A DNA stretch of 64,000 bases from Fidelibacterota bacterium (GCA_002705575.1 PAHI01000076.1:1328-65327); one strand, 5' to 3'; positions 49,471-59,230 are shown, numbered from the stretch's first letter. Notes: generated by a model from the letters alone, not told the origin. Translations and numbers: made by a program.

Positions 49471-49968
49471 TTATTTAAATATGTTAATTAAAATTTTATC
49501 TACTGAGTTCATATTTAAAATTGTATCTACAAATTCTCTAAAAGCACCTTCTCCACCTTTTTTTTCTGTGATTATATCTGGACAAAATTTGCTTAATATA
49601 GGGCTATTTGATGGGGCTCCACTTAATCCAACGTTATTTAATAAATCAAAATCATTTAAATCGTCTCCAATATAAGCGACATTCTTCATTTTTATTTTCA
49701 TTTTTTTACATAAATAGTGCATTCTTTTAAGTTTCTCAGTTTCATTTATAAATACATTTTTTATACCAAGTTTTTTTGCGCGCTGTTTAACTATTTGTGT
49801 ATCTTCACTGGTTAGAATTGCTACTGGAATTTTCAAATCTTTTAAAATTTGGATGGCCATGCCATCATATGTTGAAAAGGCTTTCATATAGTCTCCTTGA
49901 TCAGTATAATACATCCTAGCATCAGTCCAAACACCATCAATATCAGTTGCTATTAATTTTATTTCCAT
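49471..49968 (-). CDS. KdsC-like HAD phosphatase
   Basis: A 165-residue HAD-superfamily type C phosphatase without a cap. ATDIDGVWTDARMYY holds the nucleophile and acid Asp, AILTSEDTQIVKQRA the Thr/Ser motif, and YIGDDLNDFDLLNNVGLSGAP the metal site. Members dephosphorylate Kdo-8-phosphate (KdsC) or a 9-phosphate of nonulosonic acids. Placement next to waaA favours Kdo; the NeuA-like gene two genes upstream leaves the other possibility open. Confidence 0.85.
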   Translation of the reverse strand: MEIKLIATDIDGVWTDARMYYTDQGDYMKAFSTYDGMAIQILKDLKIPVAILTSEDTQIVKQRAKKLGIKNVFINETEKLKRMHYLCKKMKIKMKNVAYIGDDLNDFDLLNNVGLSGAPSNSPILSKFCPDIITEKKGGEGAFREFVDTILNMNSVDKILINIFK

Positions 49969-49970
49969 GA

Positions 49971-51938
49971 TTAGTTTCCTTTAAGTTTCAATTTTTGTTT
50001 ATAGAATGCTGATTGTGCATATGCCCTACATCTTTTTTTTAGAATATCCTTGTTTTTTTGAGTTAGTGGTTTTTGATTAGATTCTCCAAACATAAGTAAT
50101 GGATAATATTCATGAAAATCTAAGCCTATAATCTCACTATAAACCCATCCATTTTCTATCCACTGAATATTATAATCATTATTTCTAAAAACATAGCCTC
50201 CGCCACCTTTAAATCCAGAAGCACCAAATAAATTTGATGAATAGTTATCTCTGTTTATTAAATCTAGAGTAGTTGGAAGTATATCAATTTGTGAAACAAT
50301 TTTATCAATTTTAGTAGGATTCAATTTAGTATTATAAAATAATAAAGGAATATGCCCATTTTTTGGATCATTAATATTATCATTAAATATATTTAACCCA
50401 TGATCTGCTGTAATTATAAAAATTGTATTATTAAACCATTTTTGTTTTTTGGCTTTATTGAAAAATTCTTTTAATTTATTATCTACGTATCTCATTGTTA
50501 TTTTCGAAGGACTAAAAGGTTCTGAATGATTGAAGTCCTTATTAATTGATTTTGTTGTTTTATTTCGTTCTTTTTCAGGTATAATCCAAGGGAGATGGTT
50601 TGTAGTTGTAAACAAAGATATAAATACAGGAGTCTCTTTATTTTTAGTATTCAGTATAGTTATGCATCTATCTAACAAAAACTCATCAAATACCCCCCAA
50701 GGATTGACCCCTTCATTTGTGTTGTCAAGTTTGAATTTCTTTAAATATTCATCTTCAACATAGTCATGGATTCTATCAAAAGCATTAATTTTTGAAAAAC
50801 TTTTCATCTCATCAAATTCTGAATCTCCTCCATACATAAAAATTGTTTCATACCCAATATCTTTAAGAATACTAGCAAAAGTTGTTTGTCCTTTAATTTT
50901 ATATTGTTGTTGTCTATTTAGAGGATAACCAGGGATTACAGGCCATGAGCAATATATTGAGCTTAATCCATAAGCACTTCTAGTACCATTTGCATAACAG
51001 TTTCTAAAGTTAATACTTTCTTTAGATATTGAATCCAGAAATGGCGTAATGGTATCCTTTAGATTCGGATTTAAAAAATTACATCTATTAGCAACGTGTG
51101 ATTCTAAAATTAATAATACAATATTAGGATTAGAGTTTAGATTGCCTATTTCGATGTTCTTTTCTTGATTTTTTTTTATAATCATTGATGTTATATTGTC
51201 TGCATCATTGTAGAAATTTAGATTGGTTTCATTTATACTTTGCATTATTGAATGTATATAATTATGTGTACTATTAATAGCTAAATGGTTTGCCATCATA
51301 TCAGTATTGCTAAAATAAGCATGCCCTGGAGTTACTGGTCTTTCTTGGAAGCCTCCTCTAGATGAAGCTCCTAAAAATATAAACAAAATAGCAAAAGATA
51401 ATAGTTCTATATAAAAATGATTATTATCCCCAGATTTTGGCAATAGAATATTATTTATGCTATAAATAAGGTATACTATAAATAATATAATGAATAAATA
51501 ATGAAATATGGGGTATGCTACCCAAATTTGTATCCAAGCCTCATTTCCTGCATCAAAACCATACATCTGGGCTTGATAATTAAGGCGAAAACCTATTTCT
51601 CTAAAAAACTCTATATCAATAACGCTCATAAAACCAATAACTAAATATATAATTGATGTGTATACTAAATATATAAGTCTTACATACTTATTAAATTTCA
51701 AATAAGGTATATATGATATTATAAAAATAGGTAAAGTTAAAATTGAGGCAACAACTGCATCAAGTCTATAACCGATATAGAATGATTTCAAATATAATAA
51801 ATAGTTTTCAGAAAATTTATCGATGTGAAAGTATAAAAAAATCAATCTCCATATACTGAAGAATAAAATAAAGCCTAAAAAAGTAATTAAAGTAATTTTA
51901 AATCTATATGGAATATATTTTTTAAATAAGTCAATCAT
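49971..51938 (-). CDS. LTA synthase-like membrane sulfatase/phosphotransferase
   Basis: A 655-residue protein with five N-terminal membrane helices (about 15-170) and a large sulfatase-fold domain. NIVLLILESH supplies the metal-binding Glu, NGTRSAYGLSS the catalytic Thr, MYGGDSEFDEM and TTTNHLPW further active-site pieces, and ITADHGLN the last metal ligands. These match LtaS/OpgB-type phosphoglycerol transferases. In a Gram-negative cell it may decorate LPS, glucans or another glycan. It overlaps the NeuA-like gene by eight bases. Confidence 0.87.
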   Translation of the reverse strand: MIDLFKKYIPYRFKITLITFLGFILFFSIWRLIFLYFHIDKFSENYLLYLKSFYIGYRLDAVVASILTLPIFIISYIPYLKFNKYVRLIYLVYTSIIYLVIGFMSVIDIEFFREIGFRLNYQAQMYGFDAGNEAWIQIWVAYPIFHYLFIILFIVYLIYSINNILLPKSGDNNHFYIELLSFAILFIFLGASSRGGFQERPVTPGHAYFSNTDMMANHLAINSTHNYIHSIMQSINETNLNFYNDADNITSMIIKKNQEKNIEIGNLNSNPNIVLLILESHVANRCNFLNPNLKDTITPFLDSISKESINFRNCYANGTRSAYGLSSIYCSWPVIPGYPLNRQQQYKIKGQTTFASILKDIGYETIFMYGGDSEFDEMKSFSKINAFDRIHDYVEDEYLKKFKLDNTNEGVNPWGVFDEFLLDRCITILNTKNKETPVFISLFTTTNHLPWIIPEKERNKTTKSINKDFNHSEPFSPSKITMRYVDNKLKEFFNKAKKQKWFNNTIFIITADHGLNIFNDNINDPKNGHIPLLFYNTKLNPTKIDKIVSQIDILPTTLDLINRDNYSSNLFGASGFKGGGGYVFRNNDYNIQWIENGWVYSEIIGLDFHEYYPLLMFGESNQKPLTQKNKDILKKRCRAYAQSAFYKQKLKLKGN

Positions 51939-52623
51939 TTTCAGGGTTTAAAATTTTTACTAAGGATTCCAGAAAAATCAAATCTTTAGGTGTGTCGATT
52001 TCATAGGAGTATTCTTCGTTAAATATTATGTGTCCTATATGTCCGCCTAATCTGTTTTTATTTTCTACAAATGATTTATAGGTAAAAATATATAATGATC
52101 CATTTTCGACGAACTGCATGCTAGAAGAATCAAGGTCTTGCCTTCTAGATCTATTTAAAAAATCATATTTAGGGATTGCTTTTCCGTTTTTTATTGACCA
52201 AAAAAATCGATGAGTAGGGCTAATGCTTAATAGTGAATCATATTTTTTTTCTATAAATAATTTAAGGGCTTTGTCTAAACTTTTTGGAGGTCTTAAGGGG
52301 CTTGTTGGTTGTAATAGTATAATTATTTCTGGTGTGTAGTCTAAATTCTCTAATAAGTGTGAAATTGCACTTTCTGTGGTGGCCTCATCTCCCGATATAG
52401 AATCAGGACGATTTATCACTTTGGCTTTATTTTTGATTGCTATTTTTGAAATTTTTTGATTATCTGTTGAAACATAAATTGAAGATACTAAATTTGAACT
52501 TTTTGCATAATCAATTGAATGTGCTAATAATGGTTTGTTGTTAAATATCGTTATATTTTTATTGGGAATTCCTTTACTACCTCCTCTAGCAGGAATAATA
52601 GTTATTATATTTTTTTTGTTCAA
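51931..52623 (-). CDS. acylneuraminate cytidylyltransferase-like protein
   Basis: A 230-residue nucleotidyltransferase. IIPARGGSKGIPNKNI, VSTDNQKISKIA, LLQPTSPLRPPKSLDKAL and SRRQDLDSSSMQFVENGSLY match NeuA/PseF/LegF enzymes that load nonulosonic acids on CMP. KdsB (Kdo) has a different pattern. No NeuB- or NeuC-like gene is in the window, so the sugar is unknown. It is three bases after rfbB. Confidence 0.88.
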   Translation of the reverse strand: MNKKNIITIIPARGGSKGIPNKNITIFNNKPLLAHSIDYAKSSNLVSSIYVSTDNQKISKIAIKNKAKVINRPDSISGDEATTESAISHLLENLDYTPEIIILLQPTSPLRPPKSLDKALKLFIEKKYDSLLSISPTHRFFWSIKNGKAIPKYDFLNRSRRQDLDSSSMQFVENGSLYIFTYKSFVENKNRLGGHIGHIIFNEEYSYEIDTPKDLIFLESLVKILNPEND

Positions 52624-52625
52624 AA

Positions 52626-53678
52626 TCAGTTGTCTCCCAATCTTTCTAGTTGGTATTTATTTTTTAAAATATTACTCCACCAATTTTGATTATTTAAATA
52701 CCAATCAATAGTCAAATCGATCGCTTCGTTAAAATTTTTTTTTGGTGTCCAGTCTAACTCTTTTTTAATTTTAGAATTATCAATTGCATATCTAAAATCA
52801 TGACCAGGGCGATCTTTTACAAAAGTAATTAAATCCTTATAAGATGATAATTCTTTTGAAGGTTGTTTTTTATCTAAGGAATCACATATAATGTTGACAA
52901 TTTCTAGATTTGTTTTTTCTTCGTTACCTCCAATACAGTAAGTCTCACCTACGTTACCATTTTTTAAAATGATAGACAATGCTTCACAGTGGTCTTCAAC
53001 ATATAGCCAATCTCTAATATTACTGCCCGTACCATATATAGGAAGAGGTTTGTTTTTCAGAATATTTAATATCATTAATGGAATTAATTTTTCTGGAAAT
53101 TGGAAAGGCCCATAATTATTTGAACAATTAGTAATTATTGTAGGCAAATCATAAGTGTGATACCAAGCCTTTACTATATGATCAGATGCAGCCTTTGATG
53201 CAGAATATGGAGAAGACGGTTTATATGGAGAATTTTCATTAAAATACCCTTGCCTTCCAAGACTACCATATACTTCATCAGTAGATATATGTAAAAATTT
53301 AAAACTTCTCTTTTTGTCAGCAGAAAGATTTTTATAGTACATTAAGCTTGCTTGCAAAAGTTCATAAGTTCCTAATATATTGGTATTTATAAATTCCTTA
53401 GGGCCATCAATTGATCTATCTACATGTGACTCAGCTGCAAAGTTAACTATATAATTTGGTTCAAAATCATTGATGGATTTATATAAAGAGTCTTTGTCTG
53501 AAATATCTCCCTTTATAAAATTATAAAGGGAGTGATTATTAATATTTGATAGGTTGTTAGGGTTTGCTGCATATGTAATTTTATCAAAATTTTGTATCTG
53601 ATGATTTTTTTTAATTTGATTAATAATGAAATTACTTCCAATAAAGCCTAAACCACCTGTAATGAATACTCTCTTCAT
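52626..53678 (-). CDS. rfbB: dTDP-glucose 4,6-dehydratase
   Basis: A 350-residue short-chain dehydrogenase-type enzyme: GGLGFIGSNFI for NAD, AAESHVDRSIDGPKEF, HISTDEVYGSLG with the catalytic Asp-Glu, PYSASKAASDH with YxxxK, and NYGPFQFPEKLIPLMI. It converts dTDP-glucose to dTDP-4-keto-6-deoxyglucose for rhamnose and other deoxy sugars. rfbA, C and D are not in view. A slightly longer C-terminal tail than usual. Confidence 0.94.
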   Translation of the reverse strand: MKRVFITGGLGFIGSNFIINQIKKNHQIQNFDKITYAANPNNLSNINNHSLYNFIKGDISDKDSLYKSINDFEPNYIVNFAAESHVDRSIDGPKEFINTNILGTYELLQASLMYYKNLSADKKRSFKFLHISTDEVYGSLGRQGYFNENSPYKPSSPYSASKAASDHIVKAWYHTYDLPTIITNCSNNYGPFQFPEKLIPLMILNILKNKPLPIYGTGSNIRDWLYVEDHCEALSIILKNGNVGETYCIGGNEEKTNLEIVNIICDSLDKKQPSKELSSYKDLITFVKDRPGHDFRYAIDNSKIKKELDWTPKKNFNEAIDLTIDWYLNNQNWWSNILKNKYQLERLGDN

Positions 53679-53767
53679 AGCCTTAATTTATATGCATATT
53701 TAGAATTCTTAATGTTGTTTTTATATAATATAATATTATAATAGATATATTTATTATAATATTTAAC

Positions 53768-54673
53768 ATGAAAATACTGTATATAGGAGTGCATGACTAC
53801 AAGAATGAAACTAAATGGAGATCGGAAACCTCTATTAATGCTAGTTTTAATAAAAACGGTATTCAAACAATACGATTAGACTACAGGTCTATTTTAAAAA
53901 ACTCTGATATATCTAGTTTAAAAGATTTGATAACTTCTAGTAGCAAAGAATGTGATGTAGTTTTTTTGCAAAGAGGAGATAATTTAAATCCAGAAATATT
54001 TAATCAAGTTGAAATTCCCATAATATTTTGGAGTACTGAGCCTATAAATTTAAAGAATGATATTGATTTGCTATTACATAGTAAAATATTTTCTTGGGTT
54101 TATTTGCATACGTATGGATGTTTACAAAGAGTTGAAAGAGAATTTCAACATATCACAGATAGATGTTCAGTATTACATAATGCTTTACCTAAAGATAGGG
54201 TCGTATTAGAAAATCAAAATTTTCAAAAAGAATATTTTGCTATATTTAATAGAAATTTATCTTTAAGAAGGCGTAGATGGTTGCTGCCTAGTTGGAGGCA
54301 TATTAAAATTATCAAGAATCATTATGGGGACTTGTACTTTCAGGATTTAGCCAAATCTCATTTAGCAATAAATGTTCATTATTCATCAAAGAATTTAGAT
54401 GATTTTGAAACAGGTATATTTGAAGCAATCGCCTCAGGCAGTGTTGTACTTTCAGAAACATTAGATCAAAGAGTGTTACAAGATTTAAATTTAAATGATG
54501 CTATTATTCAGTTTGATAGTCCAAAAGATTTAAAGCAAAAGTTAATATATTATAAACATAATCTAAGTGAGTTAGATAATTATAGGTTAAAATCGCAAGA
54601 TTCAATTGATAAAAATACTTGGGATTATAGAATGAGTAGAGTTAAAGATAAGTTTTTAAATATTATGATTTAA
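53768..54673 (+). CDS. glycosyltransferase, CgeB-like
   Basis: A 301-residue protein with a GT-B pattern. The N-terminal part (MKILYIGVHDYKNETKWRSE, CDVVFLQRGDNL, FWSTEPINL) and the C-terminal nucleotide-sugar part (HLAINVHYSSKNLDDFETGI FEAIASGSVVLSE region) resemble CgeB/DUF3880 glycosyltransferases. Its end overlaps the convergent wecB gene by 11 bases. Acceptor unknown. Confidence 0.72.
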   Translation: MKILYIGVHDYKNETKWRSETSINASFNKNGIQTIRLDYRSILKNSDISSLKDLITSSSKECDVVFLQRGDNLNPEIFNQVEIPIIFWSTEPINLKNDIDLLLHSKIFSWVYLHTYGCLQRVEREFQHITDRCSVLHNALPKDRVVLENQNFQKEYFAIFNRNLSLRRRRWLLPSWRHIKIIKNHYGDLYFQDLAKSHLAINVHYSSKNLDDFETGIFEAIASGSVVLSETLDQRVLQDLNLNDAIIQFDSPKDLKQKLIYYKHNLSELDNYRLKSQDSIDKNTWDYRMSRVKDKFLNIMI

Positions 54674-55694
54674 TTGAATCAACTATTTTTTCTGATGCTT
54701 TGCCATCACCGTAGGGATTTTTACCAGACCATTTAAAATCATTGAATGCCCAATTAAAATTGTTGATAACTTCAGTTCCTATTATTTTGGCAAATCCAGC
54801 TTTTATGCCTTCAGGTCGCTCAGTATTATCTCTGCAAACTAAAATTTTCTTTTTAAAGCTTGCACATTCTTCTTGAATACCACCTGAATCACTAATGACA
54901 CATCTTACTTCACTTAGTAATTTAAGAAGTTCGCCATATTTTAGAGGTTCAGTAATTCTGACATTGTTTAGAAGATGCTTATGTTTTTGTACATTCGGGT
55001 TAGGGTGCATAGGAAATATGAAATCAATATTAGAGTGTTTTAAAGCTAATTGATTTATTTCGGTAAATATTTTAATTATATTCTGTCCAAAATTCTCACT
55101 TCTATGCAGTGTAATTAAAATTTTGTCATCATATCGTAATTCATGGTTGAAATTTTTGCAAATATCAACTATTGTGTTTCCTGTAATAATAATATTTGAG
55201 ATTCCCTCATTTATCAAATTGTTTTTAGCTTCTTTAGTTGGCGCCCAATTAAATGTAGCAATACGAGAAACAAGTTGTCTGTTGCCTTCTTCTGGGAAAG
55301 GACTTTTTAAATTAAAAGACCTAAGCCCTGCTTCAACATGTCCAATATCTATCTTCTGGTAGAATGCATTTAAAGCGCATGCCAGAACGGTACTTGTGTC
55401 TCCTTGAACAATAACTAAATCAGGGGCCTCTTTTTCAATGATCTTTGAAAAAATTTCACTTATATTTGCTAAAATATTGCTAGAATTTTGATTTTTTCTC
55501 ATAATGGATAGATTATAATCAGGTTTAGGAATTAAACTTTTCACATCTTCAAATAAATCGGTATGCTGGCCTGTAAACATCGTTTTAAAACTTAGGCCCT
55601 CTTTTTGAAGTTGTTTTATAATTGGAGCCAGTTTTATAATTTCAGGTCTAGTACCAAAGCAAACTAAGATTTTATTATATTTTTTTTTATTCAA
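54663..55694 (-). CDS. wecB: UDP-N-acetylglucosamine 2-epimerase
   Basis: A 343-residue non-hydrolysing epimerase: FGTRPEIIKLAPIIKQL, MFTGQHTDLF, VQGDTSTVLACALNAFY, HVEAGLRSFNLKSPFPEE, LHRSENFG and ISDSGGIQEECASF. It makes UDP-ManNAc, a building block for surface glycans. Slightly short for the family but no motif is missing. Sits in the sugar gene cluster. Confidence 0.93.
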   Translation of the reverse strand: MNKKKYNKILVCFGTRPEIIKLAPIIKQLQKEGLSFKTMFTGQHTDLFEDVKSLIPKPDYNLSIMRKNQNSSNILANISEIFSKIIEKEAPDLVIVQGDTSTVLACALNAFYQKIDIGHVEAGLRSFNLKSPFPEEGNRQLVSRIATFNWAPTKEAKNNLINEGISNIIITGNTIVDICKNFNHELRYDDKILITLHRSENFGQNIIKIFTEINQLALKHSNIDFIFPMHPNPNVQKHKHLLNNVRITEPLKYGELLKLLSEVRCVISDSGGIQEECASFKKKILVCRDNTERPEGIKAGFAKIIGTEVINNFNWAFNDFKWSGKNPYGDGKASEKIVDSIKS

Positions 55695-55703
55695 ATTAGA
55701 AAT

Positions 55704-56819
55704 TTATAGTGTTATTAAATTCAAAAAATCTTGATCTCTATCATCCCAATTATAGCACTTTTCAATTTTTTTTCTAGCATTTATTGAGTGTTGATTAACC
55801 TTGTCTGGATTTTTAATATAATCAATCATTATTTCTGATATATGATTAATATCAGCGTATACTTTCATAGTTGGTCTTCGACCTTTTTTAATTTTAGATA
55901 AATCTATCAGTCTGCCATCTACATTATCATCTATCCACTCATTCATTGTTGAAAAATTGCTTGTCACTACTGGCATACCGCAAGACATTGACTCTGTGAT
56001 TGTTAATCCTACCCCTTCCATGTGCGTAGGGTATATGTAAATATCTCCTAAATTAAATAGCCCTCCCTTGGTATTATCTGCAGTTTTGAAAATGAGTTCA
56101 CATTTTTCATGATTATTGAAGAATTTAATAAAGTTATTGTTTATTCTATTATTGCTGTCTTTTATGGCGGGTGCTATAAATTTATAATCGTAATTTTCTT
56201 TTCTATAAGAGCTTTTTTGAGATATTTTGTTTATAGATTTAGGCAATAGATTATAGCCTTTTCTTGGAGTGCCTGTTCCAATATTAATATAAAATTTAAC
56301 CTTATCTTTGACTTGTCGTTCTTTAAATGGAAAGTTTTTTGTTATAACTCCCCATGGTATGAATACTGGGTTATCAATTTTATAATCTTTGAGCCAGCTG
56401 TAGTTTCTTTTAATATGAGCAATACTAGTGTGGTATATTCCTGGATGTTTTTCAAGCTCTCCCCAATGAATTGAATCAGGATAATTGATTAGTTTTATCC
56501 CTAGTTTTTTTAAACGCATACTTTCTTCTTTCATAAAGCTTTTACTATAGATATTTTGATCTTGAAATAAAATTATATCTGGTTTGAAAGATTCGATCCA
56601 ATTCCAAAATGTAGAATTATTAATATCCATAGATTCAGGACCCTGAACAATATTATCTCCTTTCCATCGGTATGGGGTGAGCCATTCTTTTGCTCTTGAG
56701 AAAATTTGAAGATTTATTTTGTCTTGAAATTTGTCTAGTGTATATACCCAGTTTTTAGCAAGGTATCCCATTCCACATTCGCCCCATGCAGTAACTAGAC
56801 CAATATTTATTTTTTTCAT
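55704..56819 (-). CDS. glycosyltransferase family 4-like protein
   Basis: A 371-residue GT-B enzyme. I chose the Met at 56819 (MKKINIGLVTAWGECGMGYL), since the first strand starts there and a longer version would reach into the divergent gene. The C-terminal half has FYINIGTGTPRKGYNLLP, IYIYPTHMEGVGLTITESMS CGMPVV-type donor-binding motifs with the conserved Glu. Likely active in polysaccharide synthesis. Confidence 0.82.
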   Translation of the reverse strand: MKKINIGLVTAWGECGMGYLAKNWVYTLDKFQDKINLQIFSRAKEWLTPYRWKGDNIVQGPESMDINNSTFWNWIESFKPDIILFQDQNIYSKSFMKEESMRLKKLGIKLINYPDSIHWGELEKHPGIYHTSIAHIKRNYSWLKDYKIDNPVFIPWGVITKNFPFKERQVKDKVKFYINIGTGTPRKGYNLLPKSINKISQKSSYRKENYDYKFIAPAIKDSNNRINNNFIKFFNNHEKCELIFKTADNTKGGLFNLGDIYIYPTHMEGVGLTITESMSCGMPVVTSNFSTMNEWIDDNVDGRLIDLSKIKKGRRPTMKVYADINHISEIMIDYIKNPDKVNQHSINARKKIEKCYNWDDRDQDFLNLITL

Positions 56820-56860
56820 AGCACTTATTTTAATTAAATTATTTGACAATTGTTAAATAC

Positions 56861-57802
56861 ATGCATAATAATATAAATATAATAATATGTGTCCCCACCT
56901 ATAAAAGACCGGTTTATTTAAAAAAATGTCTAAATAGTTTAATTATCCAAGAGTTTGAAGGTGATTATAAAATAGCTGTTATTGATAATGATGTAGCAAA
57001 AAGTGCATATAGTACAGTTCAAAAATTCAAAAATTTAGATTTAGAAGTAAGTTATCATAGTGAATCTAAAAGAGGTATTGCAGCTGTGCGAAACACATGT
57101 ATTAAAGTCTGTATTGATGCTAATGCAACCCATTTAGTTTTTATAGATGATGATGAGTTTGCTGAAAAAAATTGGTTAGAAAATATTTTAAATACTTTAA
57201 TAAAATATCAGGCTAAGGTTGTTGCTGGACCTGTTTTATGTAATTTTGAAGTAAAACCTCCTCGATATATTGAGGAGGTTTTTTTTAAAAGAAAGTCATT
57301 TAAAACTGGATATAGATTAAAAAATTGTGCTACAGGAAACGTTATCTTAGACATGGAAATATTTAAATACTTTGATGGTCCTCCATTTAACGAATCTTTT
57401 GGATTGATGGGAGGTTCAGATTCTGATTTTTTTAAAAGATTAAAAAAAGAAAATGTTGATTTTATATGGTCCTCTGAAGCTGTAGCTCATGAAAATATTT
57501 CAAATAATAGGTCTAGATTGAAGTCATGTTTAATTAGGGCTTTTAATTCTGGTAATTCATCTTTTCATCTTCATAGATTTCAGAAAACTAATTTTGTTAT
57601 AATATTTGCAAAGGTTCTAAATGAAGGGTTGAAAATTTTTTTAATTACATTGTATTTGTGTGTCTTTTCAATTTTTATTTTTAATGATAGGTTTAAAGCG
57701 ATTTATATTAAAAAATTATCTAGATTACTTAAGAAATATGGCTTTATTGCAGCTTTTTTAAAATATAAAAACAATCAATATAATATTACATATGGAAAAT
57801 AA
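56861..57802 (+). CDS. glycosyltransferase family 2
   Basis: A 313-residue GT-A enzyme; ATG at 56861 is preferred to an upstream TTG. ICVPTYKRPVYLKKCLNSL, IAVIDNDVAKSA, KRGIAAVRNTCI and HLVFIDDDEFAEKNWLEN carry the nucleotide and D-x-D metal sites. MGGSDSDFFKRLKKENVDF is the acceptor-side motif. A C-terminal hydrophobic segment (IFLITLYLCVFSIFIF) may anchor it to the membrane. Followed by the poly-G tract. Confidence 0.85.
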   Translation: MHNNINIIICVPTYKRPVYLKKCLNSLIIQEFEGDYKIAVIDNDVAKSAYSTVQKFKNLDLEVSYHSESKRGIAAVRNTCIKVCIDANATHLVFIDDDEFAEKNWLENILNTLIKYQAKVVAGPVLCNFEVKPPRYIEEVFFKRKSFKTGYRLKNCATGNVILDMEIFKYFDGPPFNESFGLMGGSDSDFFKRLKKENVDFIWSSEAVAHENISNNRSRLKSCLIRAFNSGNSSFHLHRFQKTNFVIIFAKVLNEGLKIFLITLYLCVFSIFIFNDRFKAIYIKKLSRLLKKYGFIAAFLKYKNNQYNITYGK

Positions 57803-57809
57803 ATTTAGC

Positions 57810-57818
57810 GGGGGGGGG
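57810..57818 (+). repeat. nine-G homopolymer just upstream of a start codon
   Basis: Nine consecutive G residues three bases before the ATG of the peptidase E-like gene, in a roughly 30% G+C region. It occupies the ribosome-site position and could vary in length by slippage. Confidence 0.85.
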
Positions 57819-57821
57819 TAA

Positions 57822-58535
57822 ATGAGCGTTTCTAGAAATATAGTCGCTATTGGAGGCGGAGGGTTTGGAAGAAATCCAAATAAGCCAATCATAGAAGATT
57901 ACATTATTAATCTTTCAGGTATTAAAAAACCAACGATAACATTTTTTCCAACAGCATCTGCAGAAGATGCTAACTATATTGTTAATTTTTATACAGCATT
58001 TGCACAATTAGATTGTAAGGCTCAGCATATAAGTTTATTTAAGAAAACTCCAGATCTTAAAGCTGTAATTGAGGAATCTAATATAATTTATATTGGAGGG
58101 GGAAACACAAAGAGTATGCTTGCAGTTTTTAGAGATTGGGGCCTAGATAAACTAATTGTTAACGCTTATAAAAAAGGTACTATCTTAGCAGGAGTAAGTG
58201 CTGGAGCTATTTGTTGGTTTGAAAGAGGAGTTACAGATTCTTGGGCACATGGACTTAGGATTTTAGATTGTATGGGGCTATTGAAAGGAGTATGCTGTCC
58301 ACATTATGATGGTGAGGTTAATCGTAGACCATCTGTTGAAAAGTTTCTTTTTAATAAAACTATTGATAGCAGTTTGTGTATCGAGGATGGTGCAGCTGTA
58401 CACTTTGAAAATGAATCCATAAATACAGCAATATCTTTCTATAAAAATAAAAATGCATATTCTGTAGAACATAAAGATGAGGTTTTAATAGAAAAACCGT
58501 TGAAAAAAATAGACATCAATGAAACTAGTATCTAA
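57822..58535 (+). CDS. peptidase E-like (S51 / class I GAT-like) hydrolase
   Basis: A 237-residue protein. AIGGGGFGRNPNKPIIEDYI starts the fold; TFFPTASAEDANYI, IIYIGGGNTKSMLAVFRDWG and GVSAGAICWFERG, with the nucleophile Ser, match S51 peptidases (PepE, cyanophycinase group). PepE cleaves Asp-X dipeptides; the close NTKSM and AGAICW variants fit the uncharacterised PepE-like branch. The gene overlaps the PNPOx-like gene by 17 bases. Confidence 0.85.
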   Translation: MSVSRNIVAIGGGGFGRNPNKPIIEDYIINLSGIKKPTITFFPTASAEDANYIVNFYTAFAQLDCKAQHISLFKKTPDLKAVIEESNIIYIGGGNTKSMLAVFRDWGLDKLIVNAYKKGTILAGVSAGAICWFERGVTDSWAHGLRILDCMGLLKGVCCPHYDGEVNRRPSVEKFLFNKTIDSSLCIEDGAAVHFENESINTAISFYKNKNAYSVEHKDEVLIEKPLKKIDINETSI

Positions 58536-59115
58536 ATCAGATTTAATTAAAATATTTGACAGAGAAATTGATTTATTAATTGATGGCGTGACAAATATAT
58601 CTAATCCTTATCATTTTTTTTCGTTAGCTACACTTAATAAAAAAAAAGTCACCTCTAGGACTGTTGTTTTAAGAAGAGTAGATAGAAATCCTTTGTCAAT
58701 TTATTTTAATGCAGATTATAGAAGCCCTAAAATAAAACAATTATTAGATAAAAAATATTGCTCAATACTATTTTATGACAATAAAAGAAAGATGCAGTTA
58801 AGGGCTAATTGTGATGCTAGTGTTAATTATAAAAATCATTTAACAAAAGAAATTTGGGATAATACACCATTACAAAGCCGAAAATGTTATATGGGTAAGC
58901 ATAAGCCTAGTCAACAATTAGAGCAATGGCATCCTAATGTGCCTTTAAAATACTTGAAGAGAGATCCAGAAAAATCAGATAGTGAATCAGGTTATAATAA
59001 TTTTACTGTTGTTCATCTTTTCATTAATCAATTAGATATATTAGAGTTGCATCATGATGGGCATATACGATTTACATTAGATTCAGATAAAAAATTATGT
59101 TTTTTAGCACCTTGA
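58519..59115 (+). CDS. pyridoxamine 5'-phosphate oxidase-family FMN protein
   Basis: A 198-residue split-barrel flavoprotein. FFSLATLNKKKVTSRTVVLR RVDR region, IYFNADYRSPKIKQLL and FYDNKRKMQLRAN are typical of the PNPOx fold. The PdxH signature near the C-terminus (R-x-H-D-R-type, substrate binding) is replaced by ELHHDGHIRF. So vitamin B6 oxidation is possible, but a different substrate is equally likely. The C-terminal LAP is kept. Confidence 0.75.
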   Translation: MKLVSKSDLIKIFDREIDLLIDGVTNISNPYHFFSLATLNKKKVTSRTVVLRRVDRNPLSIYFNADYRSPKIKQLLDKKYCSILFYDNKRKMQLRANCDASVNYKNHLTKEIWDNTPLQSRKCYMGKHKPSQQLEQWHPNVPLKYLKRDPEKSDSESGYNNFTVVHLFINQLDILELHHDGHIRFTLDSDKKLCFLAP

Positions 59116-59230
59116 ATTTTTTATGTAACAATTAATTTTATTGCGCATTACTATTCTATCAATCATTATAATAAAATCTAGTATATCTTTGGCAAATAAT
59201 TTTCGATAAATTATAGCTATAAATATTTTT

